Part shown: positions 8,104-16,580 of the stretch, piece after piece | How positions within the stretch are numbered: position 1 is the stretch's first letter | Layout: the number at the start of each line of letters is the position of its first letter | NCBI GenBank assembly: GCA_944349855.1 | Contig: CALVNS010000004.1 | Location: forward strand, 32,093 to 96,092 | Length of the DNA: 64,000 nt | Direction of reading: 5' to 3' | From: an uncultured Eubacteriales bacterium | GTDB taxonomy: Bacteria; Bacillota; Clostridia; Christensenellales; Aristaeellaceae | Position numbers and translations under genes: made by a program | Notes under the pieces: generated by a model | Databases searched by the model: none | What the model was told of the DNA's origin: nothing | What the model saw: only the letters and a program-made list of their open reading frames with translations

Positions 8104-9447
8104 ATGGAGCAGCAATCTCTGTTTGGCGACCGCGCGGCGGGCGCGCCGCTGGCCAGCCGCCTGCGGCCCCGGACGCTCGATGAATTCGTGGGCCAGCGCC
8201 ACCTGCTGGGCCAGGGCGGCGTGCTGCGAAGGCTGATCGAGCAGGATCAGGCGGCGTCCATGATCTTCTGGGGGCCGCCGGGCGTGGGCAAGACGACGCT
8301 CGCGCGCCTGATCGCGGGCAGGACGCAGGCGAATTTCGTGGACTTCAGCGCCGTGACCAGCGGGATCAAGGAGATCAAGGAGGTCATGCAGCGCGCGGAG
8401 AAGGCGCGCGCGATGGGGCTCAAGACGCTGCTGTTTGTGGACGAGATCCACCGTTTCAACAAGGCGCAGCAGGATGCGTTCCTGCCGTTTGTGGAGAAGG
8501 GGAGCATCATCCTCATCGGCGCGACGACGGAGAATCCGTCCTTTGAGATCAACGCGGCGCTGCTGTCCCGCTGCAAGGTGTTCGTCCTGCAGGCGCTGAC
8601 GGAGGAGGACCTGATGGCGCTCCTGCGCCGGGCGCTGCGGGACCCGCGCGGGTTTGGCAACCAGCGCGTCGAGATCGACGGCGAACTGCTTCAAACGATC
8701 GCGGCGTTTGCCAACGGCGACGCGCGCGTGGCCCTGAGCACGCTGGAGATGGCGGTGCTCAACGGCGAGCTGCTGGCGGACGGCGCCGCCCGCGTCACGC
8801 GCGAGACGCTCGCCCAGTGCGTGAGCCGCAAGTCGCTGCTGTACGACAAGCATGGCGAGGAGCACTACAACCTCATCTCCGCGCTGCACAAGTCCATGCG
8901 CAACAGCGACCCGGACGCCGCGGTCTACTGGCTCTCGCGCATGCTCGAGGCAGGGGAGGATCCGCTGTACGTCGCCCGGCGCGTCATTCGCTTTGCCAGC
9001 GAGGACGTGGGCCTGGCGGACAGCCGCGCCCTGTCGCTGGCGGTGGACGCCTATCAGGCCTGCCACATGATCGGCCTGCCCGAGTGCTCGCTGGCGCTGA
9101 CGCAGGCGGTCGTCTACCTGTCGCTCGCGCCCAAGAGCAACGCATGCTACGTCGCCTACGAGCGCGCCAAACAGGACGCGCAGCGCATGCTCGCAGAGCC
9201 CGTGCCGCTGGTCATTCGCAACGCGCCGACGCAGCTGATGGCCGACCTGCACTACGGCGAGGGCTACGTCTATGCGCACGACACGCAGGAGCGCATCGCC
9301 GCGATGCAGTGCCTGCCGGACAGTCTGGCGGACCGGCGTTATTACGAGCCGACCGACCAGGGCAACGAGGCGCGCCTGGCGCAGCGGCTTGCGCAGATCC
9401 GGGCCTGGCGCGAGGCGCACGCGCCCGGGCGCGCGCCGCAGGACTGA
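8104..9447 (+). CDS. rarA: Replication-associated recombination protein RarA (MgsA)
   Basis: 447-residue AAA+ ATPase acting at stalled replication forks. N-terminal QSLFGDR is the beta-clamp or SSB-proximal tail common in this family. Walker A is GPPGVGKTT (Lys63), Walker B LLFVDEIHRF, sensor 1 GATTENPSFEIN, and the clamp-loader-like Arg finger region is ALLSRCKVF. The C-terminal half (EEHYNLISALHKSMRNSDPDAAVYWLSRML) is the MgsA tetramerisation domain. Length matches the family. ATG 8104 is used because GAGGAGG ends 6 nt upstream; ATG 8098 abuts it. The gene converges with the minus-strand GyrI-like gene only 11 bp away. Confidence 0.95.
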   Translation: MEQQSLFGDRAAGAPLASRLRPRTLDEFVGQRHLLGQGGVLRRLIEQDQAASMIFWGPPGVGKTTLARLIAGRTQANFVDFSAVTSGIKEIKEVMQRAEKARAMGLKTLLFVDEIHRFNKAQQDAFLPFVEKGSIILIGATTENPSFEINAALLSRCKVFVLQALTEEDLMALLRRALRDPRGFGNQRVEIDGELLQTIAAFANGDARVALSTLEMAVLNGELLADGAARVTRETLAQCVSRKSLLYDKHGEEHYNLISALHKSMRNSDPDAAVYWLSRMLEAGEDPLYVARRVIRFASEDVGLADSRALSLAVDAYQACHMIGLPECSLALTQAVVYLSLAPKSNACYVAYERAKQDAQRMLAEPVPLVIRNAPTQLMADLHYGEGYVYAHDTQERIAAMQCLPDSLADRRYYEPTDQGNEARLAQRLAQIRAWREAHAPGRAPQD

Positions 9448-9458
9448 ACAGGGACGGC

Positions 9459-9920
9459 TCAAATCTTTCGAATCGGGAAATACATATGGTTTTTTCCGGT
9501 CTTGGGGCAGGTAAAGTCATGTACGGCGCCCACCAGGGGCAGATGATTGTCCTCCAAATAGCGGAGGGCCTCGGAAAAGGTATTTCCCGTCTCACATTCG
9601 ACGCATAAATACGTATAGCCGGGGATGGTCCACTTGACCCAGCCCGCCGGCGCTTGGGCGCCGTCTTCACACTCGACCCCGGCAAGGTACAGGCCTTTGC
9701 TGAAATCCTCCCAGGGCATAAAAGAGCGTGAAAAATCGGACATGGCGCCCCAGATGCCCACAATATGTCCGTCCGCATCCTTTTTGGCCAGGGGTTGAAC
9801 CTGCGCAAAATGGGCGTTGGCCTCATCCCATAGCCTTTGGATGAAGCCTTCGCCATCATCTGTCGAGCCCTCTTTTCCGATCACGACAAATGACGCCTTC
9901 GTGCATATCGTTGATTTCAT
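9459..9920 (-). CDS. GyrI-like / AraC effector-binding-domain protein
   Basis: 153 residues without a DNA-binding domain. The sequence IWGAMSDFSRSFMPWEDFSKGLYLAGVECED, then GWVKWTIPGYTYLCVE and PLVGAVHDFTCPKTGKNHMYFPI, matches the stand-alone small-molecule-binding fold (GyrI-like, related to the effector domain of BmrR and Rob). Such proteins bind, or in some cases hydrolyse, cytotoxic hydrophobic compounds. ATG 9920 has GGGAGG 9 nt upstream; the in-frame ATG at 9929 abuts it. The gene is visibly less G+C-rich than its neighbours, which may indicate transfer. It lies 68 bp downstream of the IlvD/Edd gene on the same strand. Confidence 0.75.
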   Translation of the reverse strand: MKSTICTKASFVVIGKEGSTDDGEGFIQRLWDEANAHFAQVQPLAKKDADGHIVGIWGAMSDFSRSFMPWEDFSKGLYLAGVECEDGAQAPAGWVKWTIPGYTYLCVECETGNTFSEALRYLEDNHLPLVGAVHDFTCPKTGKNHMYFPIRKI

Positions 9921-9971
9921 GATCCTCATCCTCCCCCCAAGGCCTTTGGCCGGTTTGCAGGAGTGTCTGTG

Positions 9972-9991
9972 TGATCCGTTTATGCGGATCA
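9972..9991 (-). other. Hairpin at the IlvD/Edd stop codon
   Basis: TGATCCG / CGGATCA inverted repeat with a 6-nt loop whose stem includes the stop codon of the dehydratase gene. No U-tract follows, so it is more likely a processing or stability element than a terminator. Confidence 0.4.
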
Positions 9992-11707
9992 TTCCATATA
10001 GCCGCCCTTCATTGGCGAGGCGGCGCAGCGGCAGTAGAGGCCCAGCACGCCGCGCGTATAGCGGGGCGGGCGCGGCTGCCAGCGGGCGCGGCGCTCGTGG
10101 AGGATGCGCTCGACCTCTTCAGGCGCGCATGCCCGCCCGCTCACCCCGACGATGGCGAGCACCCGCGCCGGGATGTCGATGCGGATCAGATCGCCCTCCT
10201 CGACCAGCGCGATGGGGCCGCCTGCCGCGGCCTCCGGGCTGACGTGGCCGATGGCTGGGCCCTTGGAAGCGCCCGAAAAGCGACCGTCGGTGATCAACGC
10301 GATGGCGCGGCCCAGCTCCGGGTCGGAGGCGATCGCCTCGGTGGTGTAGAACATCTCCGGCATGCCGCTGCCGCGCGGGCCCTCATAGCGGATGAATACC
10401 GCGTCGCCGGGCCGGATGTCGTGGCGCAGCACGGCCTCGATGGCGTCCTCCTCGCAGTCGAACGGGCGCGCGCGCAGCGTCGCCTGGAACATCTCGCGCG
10501 GCACCGCCGTGTGCTTGACCACCGCGCCCTCCGGCGCGAGGTTGCCCTTGAGGATGGCGATGGCGCCGTCGCGGCCGATGGGGTCGTCAAACGGCCGGAT
10601 GACGTCCGCGCGCGTCAGGTTCCAGGGCCTCAGGCGCGCCTCGCAGCGCGCGAAGAAGCCGTCTGCGTGCAGGCGCTCGAGGTTTTCACCGAGTGTATGG
10701 CCGGTGACGGTCATCGCGTCCAGGTGCAGCATGGAGCGGATCTCCTCCATGACCGCGGGCACGCCGCCGGCGTAGTGGAAGAACTGCGCGGGCCAGCGCC
10801 CGGCCGGGCGGATGTCGAGCAGATAGTGCGCGCCGCGGTGCAGGCGGTCGAACGTCTCCGCATCCAGATCGACGCCAAACTCGTGCGCGATGGCGGGCAG
10901 GTGCAGCAGGCTGTTCGTCGAGCCCGAGATCGCCGCATGGACCATGACCGCGTTTTCAAAGCTCTCGCGCGTGACGATCTGCCGCGCCGTGACGCCCTCG
11001 CGGGCAAGCTCCGCCGCGCGAAGGCCCGCGCGGTAGGCGGCCTCCTCAAGCTCCGGCTCTTCGGCCGGCATCAGCGCCGTGCCGGGCAGCGCCAGCCCCA
11101 GCGCCTCGGCCATGATCTGCATTGTCGAGGCCGTGCCCATGAAGCTGCACGCGCCGCAGCCGGGGCAGGCATGGTGCTTGTAGTACGTCAGCTGTTCCTG
11201 TGTGATCTCGCCGCGCCGCTGCATGGCGCTGTATTTGCCGATCTGCTCCAGCGTCAGCAGGTCGGGCCCGGCGGCCATCACGCCGCCCGGCACCATCACA
11301 GCGGGGATGTCGATGCGCCCGATGCCCATCAGCTGCGCGGGCACGGCCTTGTCGCAACTGGAGATGAACACGCCCGCGTCAAACGTCGTGGCGTTGGCGT
11401 GCACCTCGATCATGCCCGCGATCAGGTCCCGATGCGCAAGCGAATAGTTGATGCCGTCGTGCCCCTGCGCCATGCCGTCGCAGATGTCCGTGGCAAAGTA
11501 GCGTGCCGGCTTGGCGCCGCCATCCTGCGCGCCGCGCACCGCCGCCTCGACGAGGCGGTTGAGGTGCGCGCTGCCGGGGTGGCTGTCGCCATACGTGCTC
11601 TCCACGAGCACCTGCGGCCGCTCCAGATCCTCGCGCGTCCAGCCCATGCCCATGCGCAGCGGGTCCATCTCCGGCGCGAGCGCGCGCACCTTCTGGCTGC
11701 TTAGCAT
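9989..11707 (-). CDS. IlvD/Edd-family dehydratase (dihydroxy-acid or sugar-acid dehydratase)
   Basis: 572 residues. The iron-sulfur and active-site segments of the family are visible: VESTYGDSHPGSAHL, ATDICDGMAQGHDGINYSL, FISSCDK, and CPGCGACSFMGTASTMQIMAEALGLALPGTAL. Near the C-terminus are GRFSGASKGPAIGHVSPEAAAGGPIALVEEGD and IDI. The enzyme would dehydrate a 2,3-dihydroxy acid to a 2-oxo acid. The second cysteine motif (CSFMGTAS) differs from the GMFTANS of classical IlvD, and a divergent GH130 gene sits next door, so a sugar-acid substrate is as likely as dihydroxy-isovalerate. The gene symbol is therefore withheld. ATG 11707 has only a modest upstream purine stretch. A divergent promoter region of about 145 bp separates it from the GH130 gene. 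Confidence 0.85.
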   Translation of the reverse strand: MLSSQKVRALAPEMDPLRMGMGWTREDLERPQVLVESTYGDSHPGSAHLNRLVEAAVRGAQDGGAKPARYFATDICDGMAQGHDGINYSLAHRDLIAGMIEVHANATTFDAGVFISSCDKAVPAQLMGIGRIDIPAVMVPGGVMAAGPDLLTLEQIGKYSAMQRRGEITQEQLTYYKHHACPGCGACSFMGTASTMQIMAEALGLALPGTALMPAEEPELEEAAYRAGLRAAELAREGVTARQIVTRESFENAVMVHAAISGSTNSLLHLPAIAHEFGVDLDAETFDRLHRGAHYLLDIRPAGRWPAQFFHYAGGVPAVMEEIRSMLHLDAMTVTGHTLGENLERLHADGFFARCEARLRPWNLTRADVIRPFDDPIGRDGAIAILKGNLAPEGAVVKHTAVPREMFQATLRARPFDCEEDAIEAVLRHDIRPGDAVFIRYEGPRGSGMPEMFYTTEAIASDPELGRAIALITDGRFSGASKGPAIGHVSPEAAAGGPIALVEEGDLIRIDIPARVLAIVGVSGRACAPEEVERILHERRARWQPRPPRYTRGVLGLYCRCAASPMKGGYME

Positions 11708-11740
11708 CTCCAATCCATCCTTTCGGTCCCGTTTGCCTCC

Positions 11741-11746
11741 ATTGTA
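11741..11746 (-). promoter_or_regulatory. Candidate -10 of the IlvD/Edd gene
   Basis: TACAAT on the minus strand, 33 bp before the ATG. The -35 at 17 bp (GACGTT) is poor, suggesting activation or weak expression. Confidence 0.4.
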
Positions 11747-11788
11747 GCATGAATCGGCCGAAAAACGTCGGAAGAATCCAAAAAAGGC

Positions 11789-11817
11789 TCGATTTTTTCG
11801 CCCGTATGCGTCATAAT
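11789..11817 (+). promoter_or_regulatory. Candidate promoter of the GH130 gene
   Basis: TCGATT, 17-bp spacer, CATAAT. Both hexamers are near-consensus. It lies back-to-back with the IlvD/Edd -10, so a shared regulator could act on both. Confidence 0.4.
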
Positions 11818-11851
11818 GGAGGCAGAACAGAATTTCATGAGGAGGGATCCC

Positions 11852-12841
11852 ATGGCACGTATCCTCGCGGACGCCTTGCCCAACCTTCCCTGGCAGGACC
11901 GGCCTGCCGGTTGCACCGACCCCGTGTGGCGCTACAGCGGCAACCCCATCATCCAGCGAAACGCCATCCCATCCAGCAACAGCGTGTTCAACAGCGCGGC
12001 CGTCCCGTTCAAGGGCGGATTTGCGGGCGTCTTTCGCTGCGACTCCAGGTCGGTGAGCATGGACCTCTTCGCCGGCTTTTCCGACGACGGCCTGCACTGG
12101 CGGATCGATCCCGACCCCATCCGCTTTGAGGGCGACCCGGAGGTGACGGCGCGCGAATACCGCTACGACCCGCGCGTATGCTTCATGGACGGCAGATACT
12201 ACGTCACCTGGTGCAACGGCTACCACGGGCCGACGATCGGCATCGGCTGGACGGAGGACTTTCAGACGTTCCACCAGCTGGAAAACGCGTTCCTGCCCTA
12301 TAACCGCAACGGCGTGCTCTTCCCGCGCAAGATCGGCGGCCGCTATGCGATGCTCAGCCGCCCGTCGGACACCGGCCACACGCCCTTTGGCGACATCTTT
12401 GTGAGCTTCAGCCCGGACCTCACGTACTGGGGCGGCCACCGCTACGTGATGGGCACCATCCGGGACGACCGCTCCGCCTGGCAGTCGACGAAGATCGGAC
12501 CGGGCCCGATCCCCATCGAGACGGACGAGGGCTGGCTGCTGATCTATCACGGCGTGCTCACGACCTGCAACGGCTACGTCTACCGCGTGGGCGCGGCGCT
12601 GCTGGATCTGGAGCGCCCCTGGATCGTCAAGGAGCGCGGCGCGTGGTACATCCTGGGGCCGCAGGAGCTGTACGAGTGCGTGGGCGACGTGCCCAATGTC
12701 ACCTTCCCCTGCGCGGCGCTGTGCGACGGCGCGACGGGGCGCATCGCCATGTACTACGGCTGCGCGGACACGGTGACGGGCATCGCCTTCACCACGGCCG
12801 ACGACCTGATTGCCTTCATCAAGGCGCATCCGCTCAAGTAA
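11852..12841 (+). CDS. Glycoside hydrolase/phosphorylase family 130 protein
   Basis: 329 residues. The five-bladed propeller family GH130 is indicated by [28 protein letters not shown] near the N-terminus, [40 protein letters not shown] in the middle, and [10 protein letters not shown] near the C-terminal third. Family members phosphorolyse or hydrolyse beta-mannosides, for example beta-1,4-mannosyl-glucose or mannan oligomers from plant mannan or N-glycans. The start has GGAGGG 5 nt upstream. No transporter or mannose epimerase is adjacent. A bidirectional hairpin separates it from the convergent DUF6440 gene. Confidence 0.85.
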   Translation: MARILADALPNLPWQDRPAGCTDPVWRYSGNPIIQRNAIPSSNSVFNSAAVPFKGGFAGVFRCDSRSVSMDLFAGFSDDGLHWRIDPDPIRFEGDPEVTAREYRYDPRVCFMDGRYYVTWCNGYHGPTIGIGWTEDFQTFHQLENAFLPYNRNGVLFPRKIGGRYAMLSRPSDTGHTPFGDIFVSFSPDLTYWGGHRYVMGTIRDDRSAWQSTKIGPGPIPIETDEGWLLIYHGVLTTCNGYVYRVGAALLDLERPWIVKERGAWYILGPQELYECVGDVPNVTFPCAALCDGATGRIAMYYGCADTVTGIAFTTADDLIAFIKAHPLK

Positions 12842-12851
12842 AGACAAGGAC

Positions 12852-12877
12852 GCCGGGCCTCCAGTGCGGGGCCCGGC
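12852..12877. terminator. Bidirectional hairpin between GH130 and DUF6440 genes
   Basis: GCCGGGCC / GGCCCGGC with a 10-nt loop between two converging genes. U-tracts are weak on both strands. Confidence 0.5.
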
Positions 12878-12899
12878 ACGTTTGGTCTGGCGGCTTTGC

Positions 12900-13091
12900 T
12901 TACGGCTGTTCCGCGTCCACGGGGGTGACAATCGGCTTGCCGTCTGCGTCGACCAGCACGGTGACGCCGCAGCCATCCGTCATGCTGGAGGAGAGCAGCA
13001 GATAGTTGACGCCGGTCTCCCGGTCGACGATGATCTTGCGCACGTTCACCATGCCCTGCGAGTAGGTCTCCACGAAGCGTTCCCTGTCCAT
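12900..13091 (-). CDS. DUF6440 family small protein
   Basis: 63 residues. The sequence runs ETYSQGMVNVRKIIVDRETGVNYLLLSSSMTDGCGVTVLVDADGKPIV, matching the small DUF6440 family, in which a VDRETGVNYL strand pair is followed by a glycine-rich turn and LLD.DGKP. Function unknown; members occur singly across Firmicutes. GAAGGAG lies 7 nt before the ATG. It has its own strong promoter with an untranslated leader of about 67 nt. Confidence 0.75.
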   Translation of the reverse strand: MDRERFVETYSQGMVNVRKIIVDRETGVNYLLLSSSMTDGCGVTVLVDADGKPIVTPVDAEQP

Positions 13092-13158
13092 TGCGATGCT
13101 CCTTCATATCATAAAATTTGAAGGCGGGGAGGAAGCGTCCGCCCGCGCTCGGCTAGAG

Positions 13159-13187
13159 AGTATACATCATTTGGAGGCGAAGGTCAA
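13159..13187 (-). promoter_or_regulatory. Promoter of the DUF6440 gene
   Basis: On the minus strand TTGACC, 17-bp spacer, TATACT. Divergent from the lacZ promoter about 115 bp away. Confidence 0.75.
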
Positions 13188-13267
13188 TTGCGCTGCCCGT
13201 AAAGATGCCGTATATGGCTTTTGGCGGCGCGATCGTCGGGATTGAAGCATCCGTGCCCCTTGAGAAT

Positions 13268-13285
13268 TTGGAAAGTTTTTTCCAA
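13268..13285 (+). promoter_or_regulatory. Inverted repeat upstream of the lacZ -35, possible operator
   Basis: TTGGAA, 6-nt AT-rich centre, TTCCAA, centred 25 bp upstream of the -35. Position suits an activator site. Inferred from symmetry only. Confidence 0.3.
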
Positions 13286-13301
13286 GTCGCGCCCGTCCCC
13301 C

Positions 13302-13330
13302 TTGACAGCGGCTTTCCAATCCTCTATGCT
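13302..13330 (+). promoter_or_regulatory. Promoter of the beta-galactosidase gene
   Basis: TTGACA, 17-bp spacer, TATGCT, about 30 bp before the AGGAGGA ribosome site. Confidence 0.8.
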
Positions 13331-13366
13331 GTTAGTGCAAATTCATCTGCCAAGGAGGAAGAAAGG

Positions 13367-16300
13367 ATGAACCGACCTTCCTATACGCTGTCCTATCTGT
13401 CCGATCCGGAGGCGTTTGCGGTGGGCCGCATGGAGGCCTGCAGCGATCATGCCGTGTATGCAAGCGCGCAGGAGGCCTGCGCGGGCCGCTCCAGCCTGCA
13501 AAAGTGCCTGTCCGGCACGTGGAAGTTCCGCTATGCCGAGCGCCCGGCGCTGCGCCCCGAGGGCTTCTATGCGCCCGGCTACGACGTGAGCGGCTGGAAT
13601 GACATCACCGTGCCCGGTCACATCCAGCTGCAGGGGTACGACCGCCCGCACTACGTCAACACCCAGTACCCCTGGGACGGCCATGAGTTCCTGCGTCCGC
13701 CGCAGGTGAGCGAGACGTACAACCCCGTCGGCTGCTATGCGCTGGACTTCACCGTGCCCGAGACGTGGCCACAGGATGGGCGCGTCGTGCTGCGCTTTGA
13801 CGGCGCGGAGACCGCGCTCTACGCCTGGGTGAACGGCACGTTCCTGGGCTACAGCGAGGACAGCTTCACGCCGGCGGCGTTTGACGTGACGGACTGCCTG
13901 CACGAGGGCGTCAACCGCGTGTGCGTCGAGGTGTACAAGCGCAGCTCGGCCAGCTACCTGCAGGATCAGGACTTCTGGCGCTTCTCGGGCCTGTTCCGGG
14001 ACGTATGGCTGCTGTGCCAGCCGGCGACGCACCTGCGCGACCTGTTCGTGACGGGCGAGCTGTCCGACGACTTTGCCTGCGCCGCGCTGCGCCTGCGCAT
14101 GAAGATCGACGGCGCCGAGGGCGCGAGCGTCCGGGTCGAGGTCGAGGGCTGCGACGCCGTCGAGGCGGACTGCGCGCCGGAGATGGACCTGAAGATCCCG
14201 GTCGCTCATCCGCGCCTGTGGAGCGCCGAGGAGCCGAACCTCTACCGCGTGCGCGTGACGCTCGCGCGCGGCGGCGAGACGGCCGAGGTCTGCGAGACGA
14301 ACGCGGGCCTGCGCCGCTTTGAGATGAAGGACGGCCTGATGCTGCTCAACGGCAAGCGCATCGTCTTCAAGGGCGTGGACCGCCATGAGTTCAACTGCCA
14401 CACGGGCCGCGCCGTCACGCTGGAGGACATGCTCTGGGACGTGCGCTGCCTCAAGCGCAACAACATCAACGCCGTGCGCACGAGCCACTATCCCAACGAC
14501 AGCCGCTTCTACGACCTGTGCGACCGCTACGGCCTGTACCTGATCGACGAGACGAACCTGGAGAGCCACGGCTCCTGGCAGAAGATGGGCCGCATCGAGC
14601 CCTCGTGGGTCGTGCCGGGCGACCGGCCCGAGTGGCAGGCGGCGGTGCTGGACCGCGCCAAGTCGATGCTCGAGCGCGACAAGAACCATCCCAGCGTGCT
14701 GATCTGGTCCTGCGGCAACGAGAGCTTCGGCGGCAAGGACATCTATCACATGTCCGAGTACTTCCGCCAGGCCGATCCCACGCGCCTGGTGCACTATGAG
14801 GGCGTGTTCAACGACCGGCGCTACAACGAGACCAGCGACATGGAGAGCCGCATGTACGCCAAGCCCCAGGAGGTGGAGGCATACCTGCAGCAAAATCCCG
14901 ACAAGCCCTTCATCAACTGCGAATATACCCACGCCATGGGCAACTCCTGCGGCGGCCTGTGCCTGTACACGGCGCTGGAGGACAAGTATCCCCAGTACCA
15001 GGGCGGCTTCATCTGGGACTACATCGACCAGGCGATCGAGGTCGAGGAGAACGGCGAGCGCCGGCTGACGTACGGCGGCGACTTCGGCGACCGGCCGACG
15101 GACCGCCACTTCTGCACCAACGGCATCGTCTTTGCCAACCGCAAGGTCTCGCCCAAGATGCAGGAGGTCAAGTTCCTGTTCCAGAACGTGAAGCTGCATG
15201 TGGACGAGCGCGGCGTGCGCGTGGTGAATCAGAACCTCTTTACCTCCACAGCGGCCTATGCGCTGACGTGGGAGCTGCTGCGCGAGGGCGTGTGCGTCGC
15301 CCGAGGCGTGCAGGAGGCCGACGTGCCCGCGGGCGCGGAGGCGTACGTCGCGCTGCCCGTGCCGAAGGCGCTGCAGCCGGGCGAGTATGCGCTGCGCTGC
15401 GCGCTGTGCCTGAAGCAGGCCACGGACTGGGCCGAGGCGGGCTATGCGCAGATGACGGGCGAGCACGTGTTCACGGTGGCGGGGGAGGCGAAGGCCTCGA
15501 AGGGCGCGCCTGCCTACCGCATCGCGCAGGGCGACGTGAACGTCGGCGCGCACGGGGACCACTTCTCGGCCATCTTCTCCTACCAGGAGGGCGGCCTGAT
15601 GTCGCTGCGCTGCGACGGCACGGAGCGGCTGTGCACCGCGCCGCGGCCCAACCTGGACCGCGCGCATACGGACAACGACCAGGGCAACGGCATGCCGTTC
15701 CGCTGCGCGGTGTGGACGATGGCCAGCCACGGCATGCGCGCGGTGAAGGCCGAGTCCGAGCAGGTGAACGGCGAGCTGGTCGTGCGCTATGCGTACCGCC
15801 TGCCCGCGCCGCTGGAGATGGAGCTGGGGGTCACCTACACGGTGCTTTCGGACGGCGCGGTGCGCGTGCGCGTGGACTATCCGGGCGCGCAGGGCCTGCC
15901 GGAGCTGCCGCAGCTGGGCATGCAGCTGCGCCTGCCCGCGCGCTTTGGCCGCGTGCGCTACTACGGCATGGGTCCGCAGGAGTGCTACATCGACCGCGAG
16001 TGCGGCGCGAGCCTGGGCATCTACGAGACGACGGCGCGCGAGAACGTGACGCCCTATATCCGCCCGCAGGAGTGCGGCAACCGCACGGGCGTGCGCTGGA
16101 TGGAGGCCGTCGACGCCGCGGGCCACGGCGTGCGCGTGGAGATGGTGGACGCGCCGCTGCAGGTCAGCGCGCTGCCCTACACCGCGCAGGAGCTGGACGC
16201 CGCAACCCATCAGGAGGAGCTGCCGCCCGTGCGCTACACGGTGCTGGACGTGGCGGGCTACCGCATGGGCGTGGGCGGCGACGACAGCTGGGGCGCGCCG

Positions 16301-16369
16301 GTGCACGATGAGTACCTGATTCCCTCCGACAAGCCGCTTTCGTTCTCGTTCGTCCTGCGGGCGATCTGA
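13367..16369 (+). CDS. lacZ: Beta-galactosidase, GH2 (LacZ type)
   Basis: 1000 residues, the usual LacZ length. It has an N-terminal jelly-roll domain (WKFRYAERP, VPGHIQLQGYDRPHYVNTQYPWDG), immunoglobulin-like domain, and a TIM barrel with GVDRHEFNCHTGRAVT, NAVRTSHYPND and LIDETNLESHG. The acid/base is Glu452 in WSCGNESF and the nucleophile Glu519 in INCEYTHAMGNS. The C-terminal beta-sandwich ends SFSFVLRAI. No signal peptide, so cytoplasmic; it would hydrolyse terminal beta-galactosides such as lactose. ATG 13367 has AGGAGGA 7 nt upstream; a longer reading frame extends upstream through the promoter and is not used. No permease or regulator adjoins it. Confidence 0.95.
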   Translation: MNRPSYTLSYLSDPEAFAVGRMEACSDHAVYASAQEACAGRSSLQKCLSGTWKFRYAERPALRPEGFYAPGYDVSGWNDITVPGHIQLQGYDRPHYVNTQYPWDGHEFLRPPQVSETYNPVGCYALDFTVPETWPQDGRVVLRFDGAETALYAWVNGTFLGYSEDSFTPAAFDVTDCLHEGVNRVCVEVYKRSSASYLQDQDFWRFSGLFRDVWLLCQPATHLRDLFVTGELSDDFACAALRLRMKIDGAEGASVRVEVEGCDAVEADCAPEMDLKIPVAHPRLWSAEEPNLYRVRVTLARGGETAEVCETNAGLRRFEMKDGLMLLNGKRIVFKGVDRHEFNCHTGRAVTLEDMLWDVRCLKRNNINAVRTSHYPNDSRFYDLCDRYGLYLIDETNLESHGSWQKMGRIEPSWVVPGDRPEWQAAVLDRAKSMLERDKNHPSVLIWSCGNESFGGKDIYHMSEYFRQADPTRLVHYEGVFNDRRYNETSDMESRMYAKPQEVEAYLQQNPDKPFINCEYTHAMGNSCGGLCLYTALEDKYPQYQGGFIWDYIDQAIEVEENGERRLTYGGDFGDRPTDRHFCTNGIVFANRKVSPKMQEVKFLFQNVKLHVDERGVRVVNQNLFTSTAAYALTWELLREGVCVARGVQEADVPAGAEAYVALPVPKALQPGEYALRCALCLKQATDWAEAGYAQMTGEHVFTVAGEAKASKGAPAYRIAQGDVNVGAHGDHFSAIFSYQEGGLMSLRCDGTERLCTAPRPNLDRAHTDNDQGNGMPFRCAVWTMASHGMRAVKAESEQVNGELVVRYAYRLPAPLEMELGVTYTVLSDGAVRVRVDYPGAQGLPELPQLGMQLRLPARFGRVRYYGMGPQECYIDRECGASLGIYETTARENVTPYIRPQECGNRTGVRWMEAVDAAGHGVRVEMVDAPLQVSALPYTAQELDAATHQEELPPVRYTVLDVAGYRMGVGGDDSWGAPVHDEYLIPSDKPLSFSFVLRAI

Positions 16370-16382
16370 CGAAAGGCGAGCG

Positions 16383-16413
16383 GGCCGCCGGACCTGGTTC
16401 CGGCGGCCTTTTT
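16383..16413 (+). terminator. Terminator of lacZ
   Basis: GGCCGCCGGA / TCCGGCGGCC 10-bp stem followed by TTTTT. The remaining 160 bp to yqhQ contain an AT-rich patch (16490-16520) that could hold its promoter, but no clear hexamer pair. Confidence 0.9.
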
Positions 16414-16580
16414 GCATGATCCGGCCGCAGCGTCCTCCAAATGGCTGACCGTCCGCGAATTGTCATCAGAGATTGCGCGCATCTGGAAGGGTTTTTTTGA
16501 TCGCTTATAGAATAAAGGAATTTGCGCGTGTAGGCCCAAAAGGCGCGCGCCATTGTGAGGATTGAAAGAGGTGTTTCGAT

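Noticed and set aside
11708-12976. N-terminal extension of the IlvD/Edd frame through the GH130 gene on the minus strand
   Set aside because: It runs across a divergent promoter region and an opposite-strand gene with clear family motifs; the dehydratase homology begins at ATG 11707.
13343-16417. A 1024-codon open frame antisense to lacZ, and similar long antisense frames (for example 6796-9462 minus)
   Set aside because: G+C-rich codon usage leaves few stops on the opposite strand. Their translations are His/Arg/Ala-rich without domains, while the sense genes have full family motifs.
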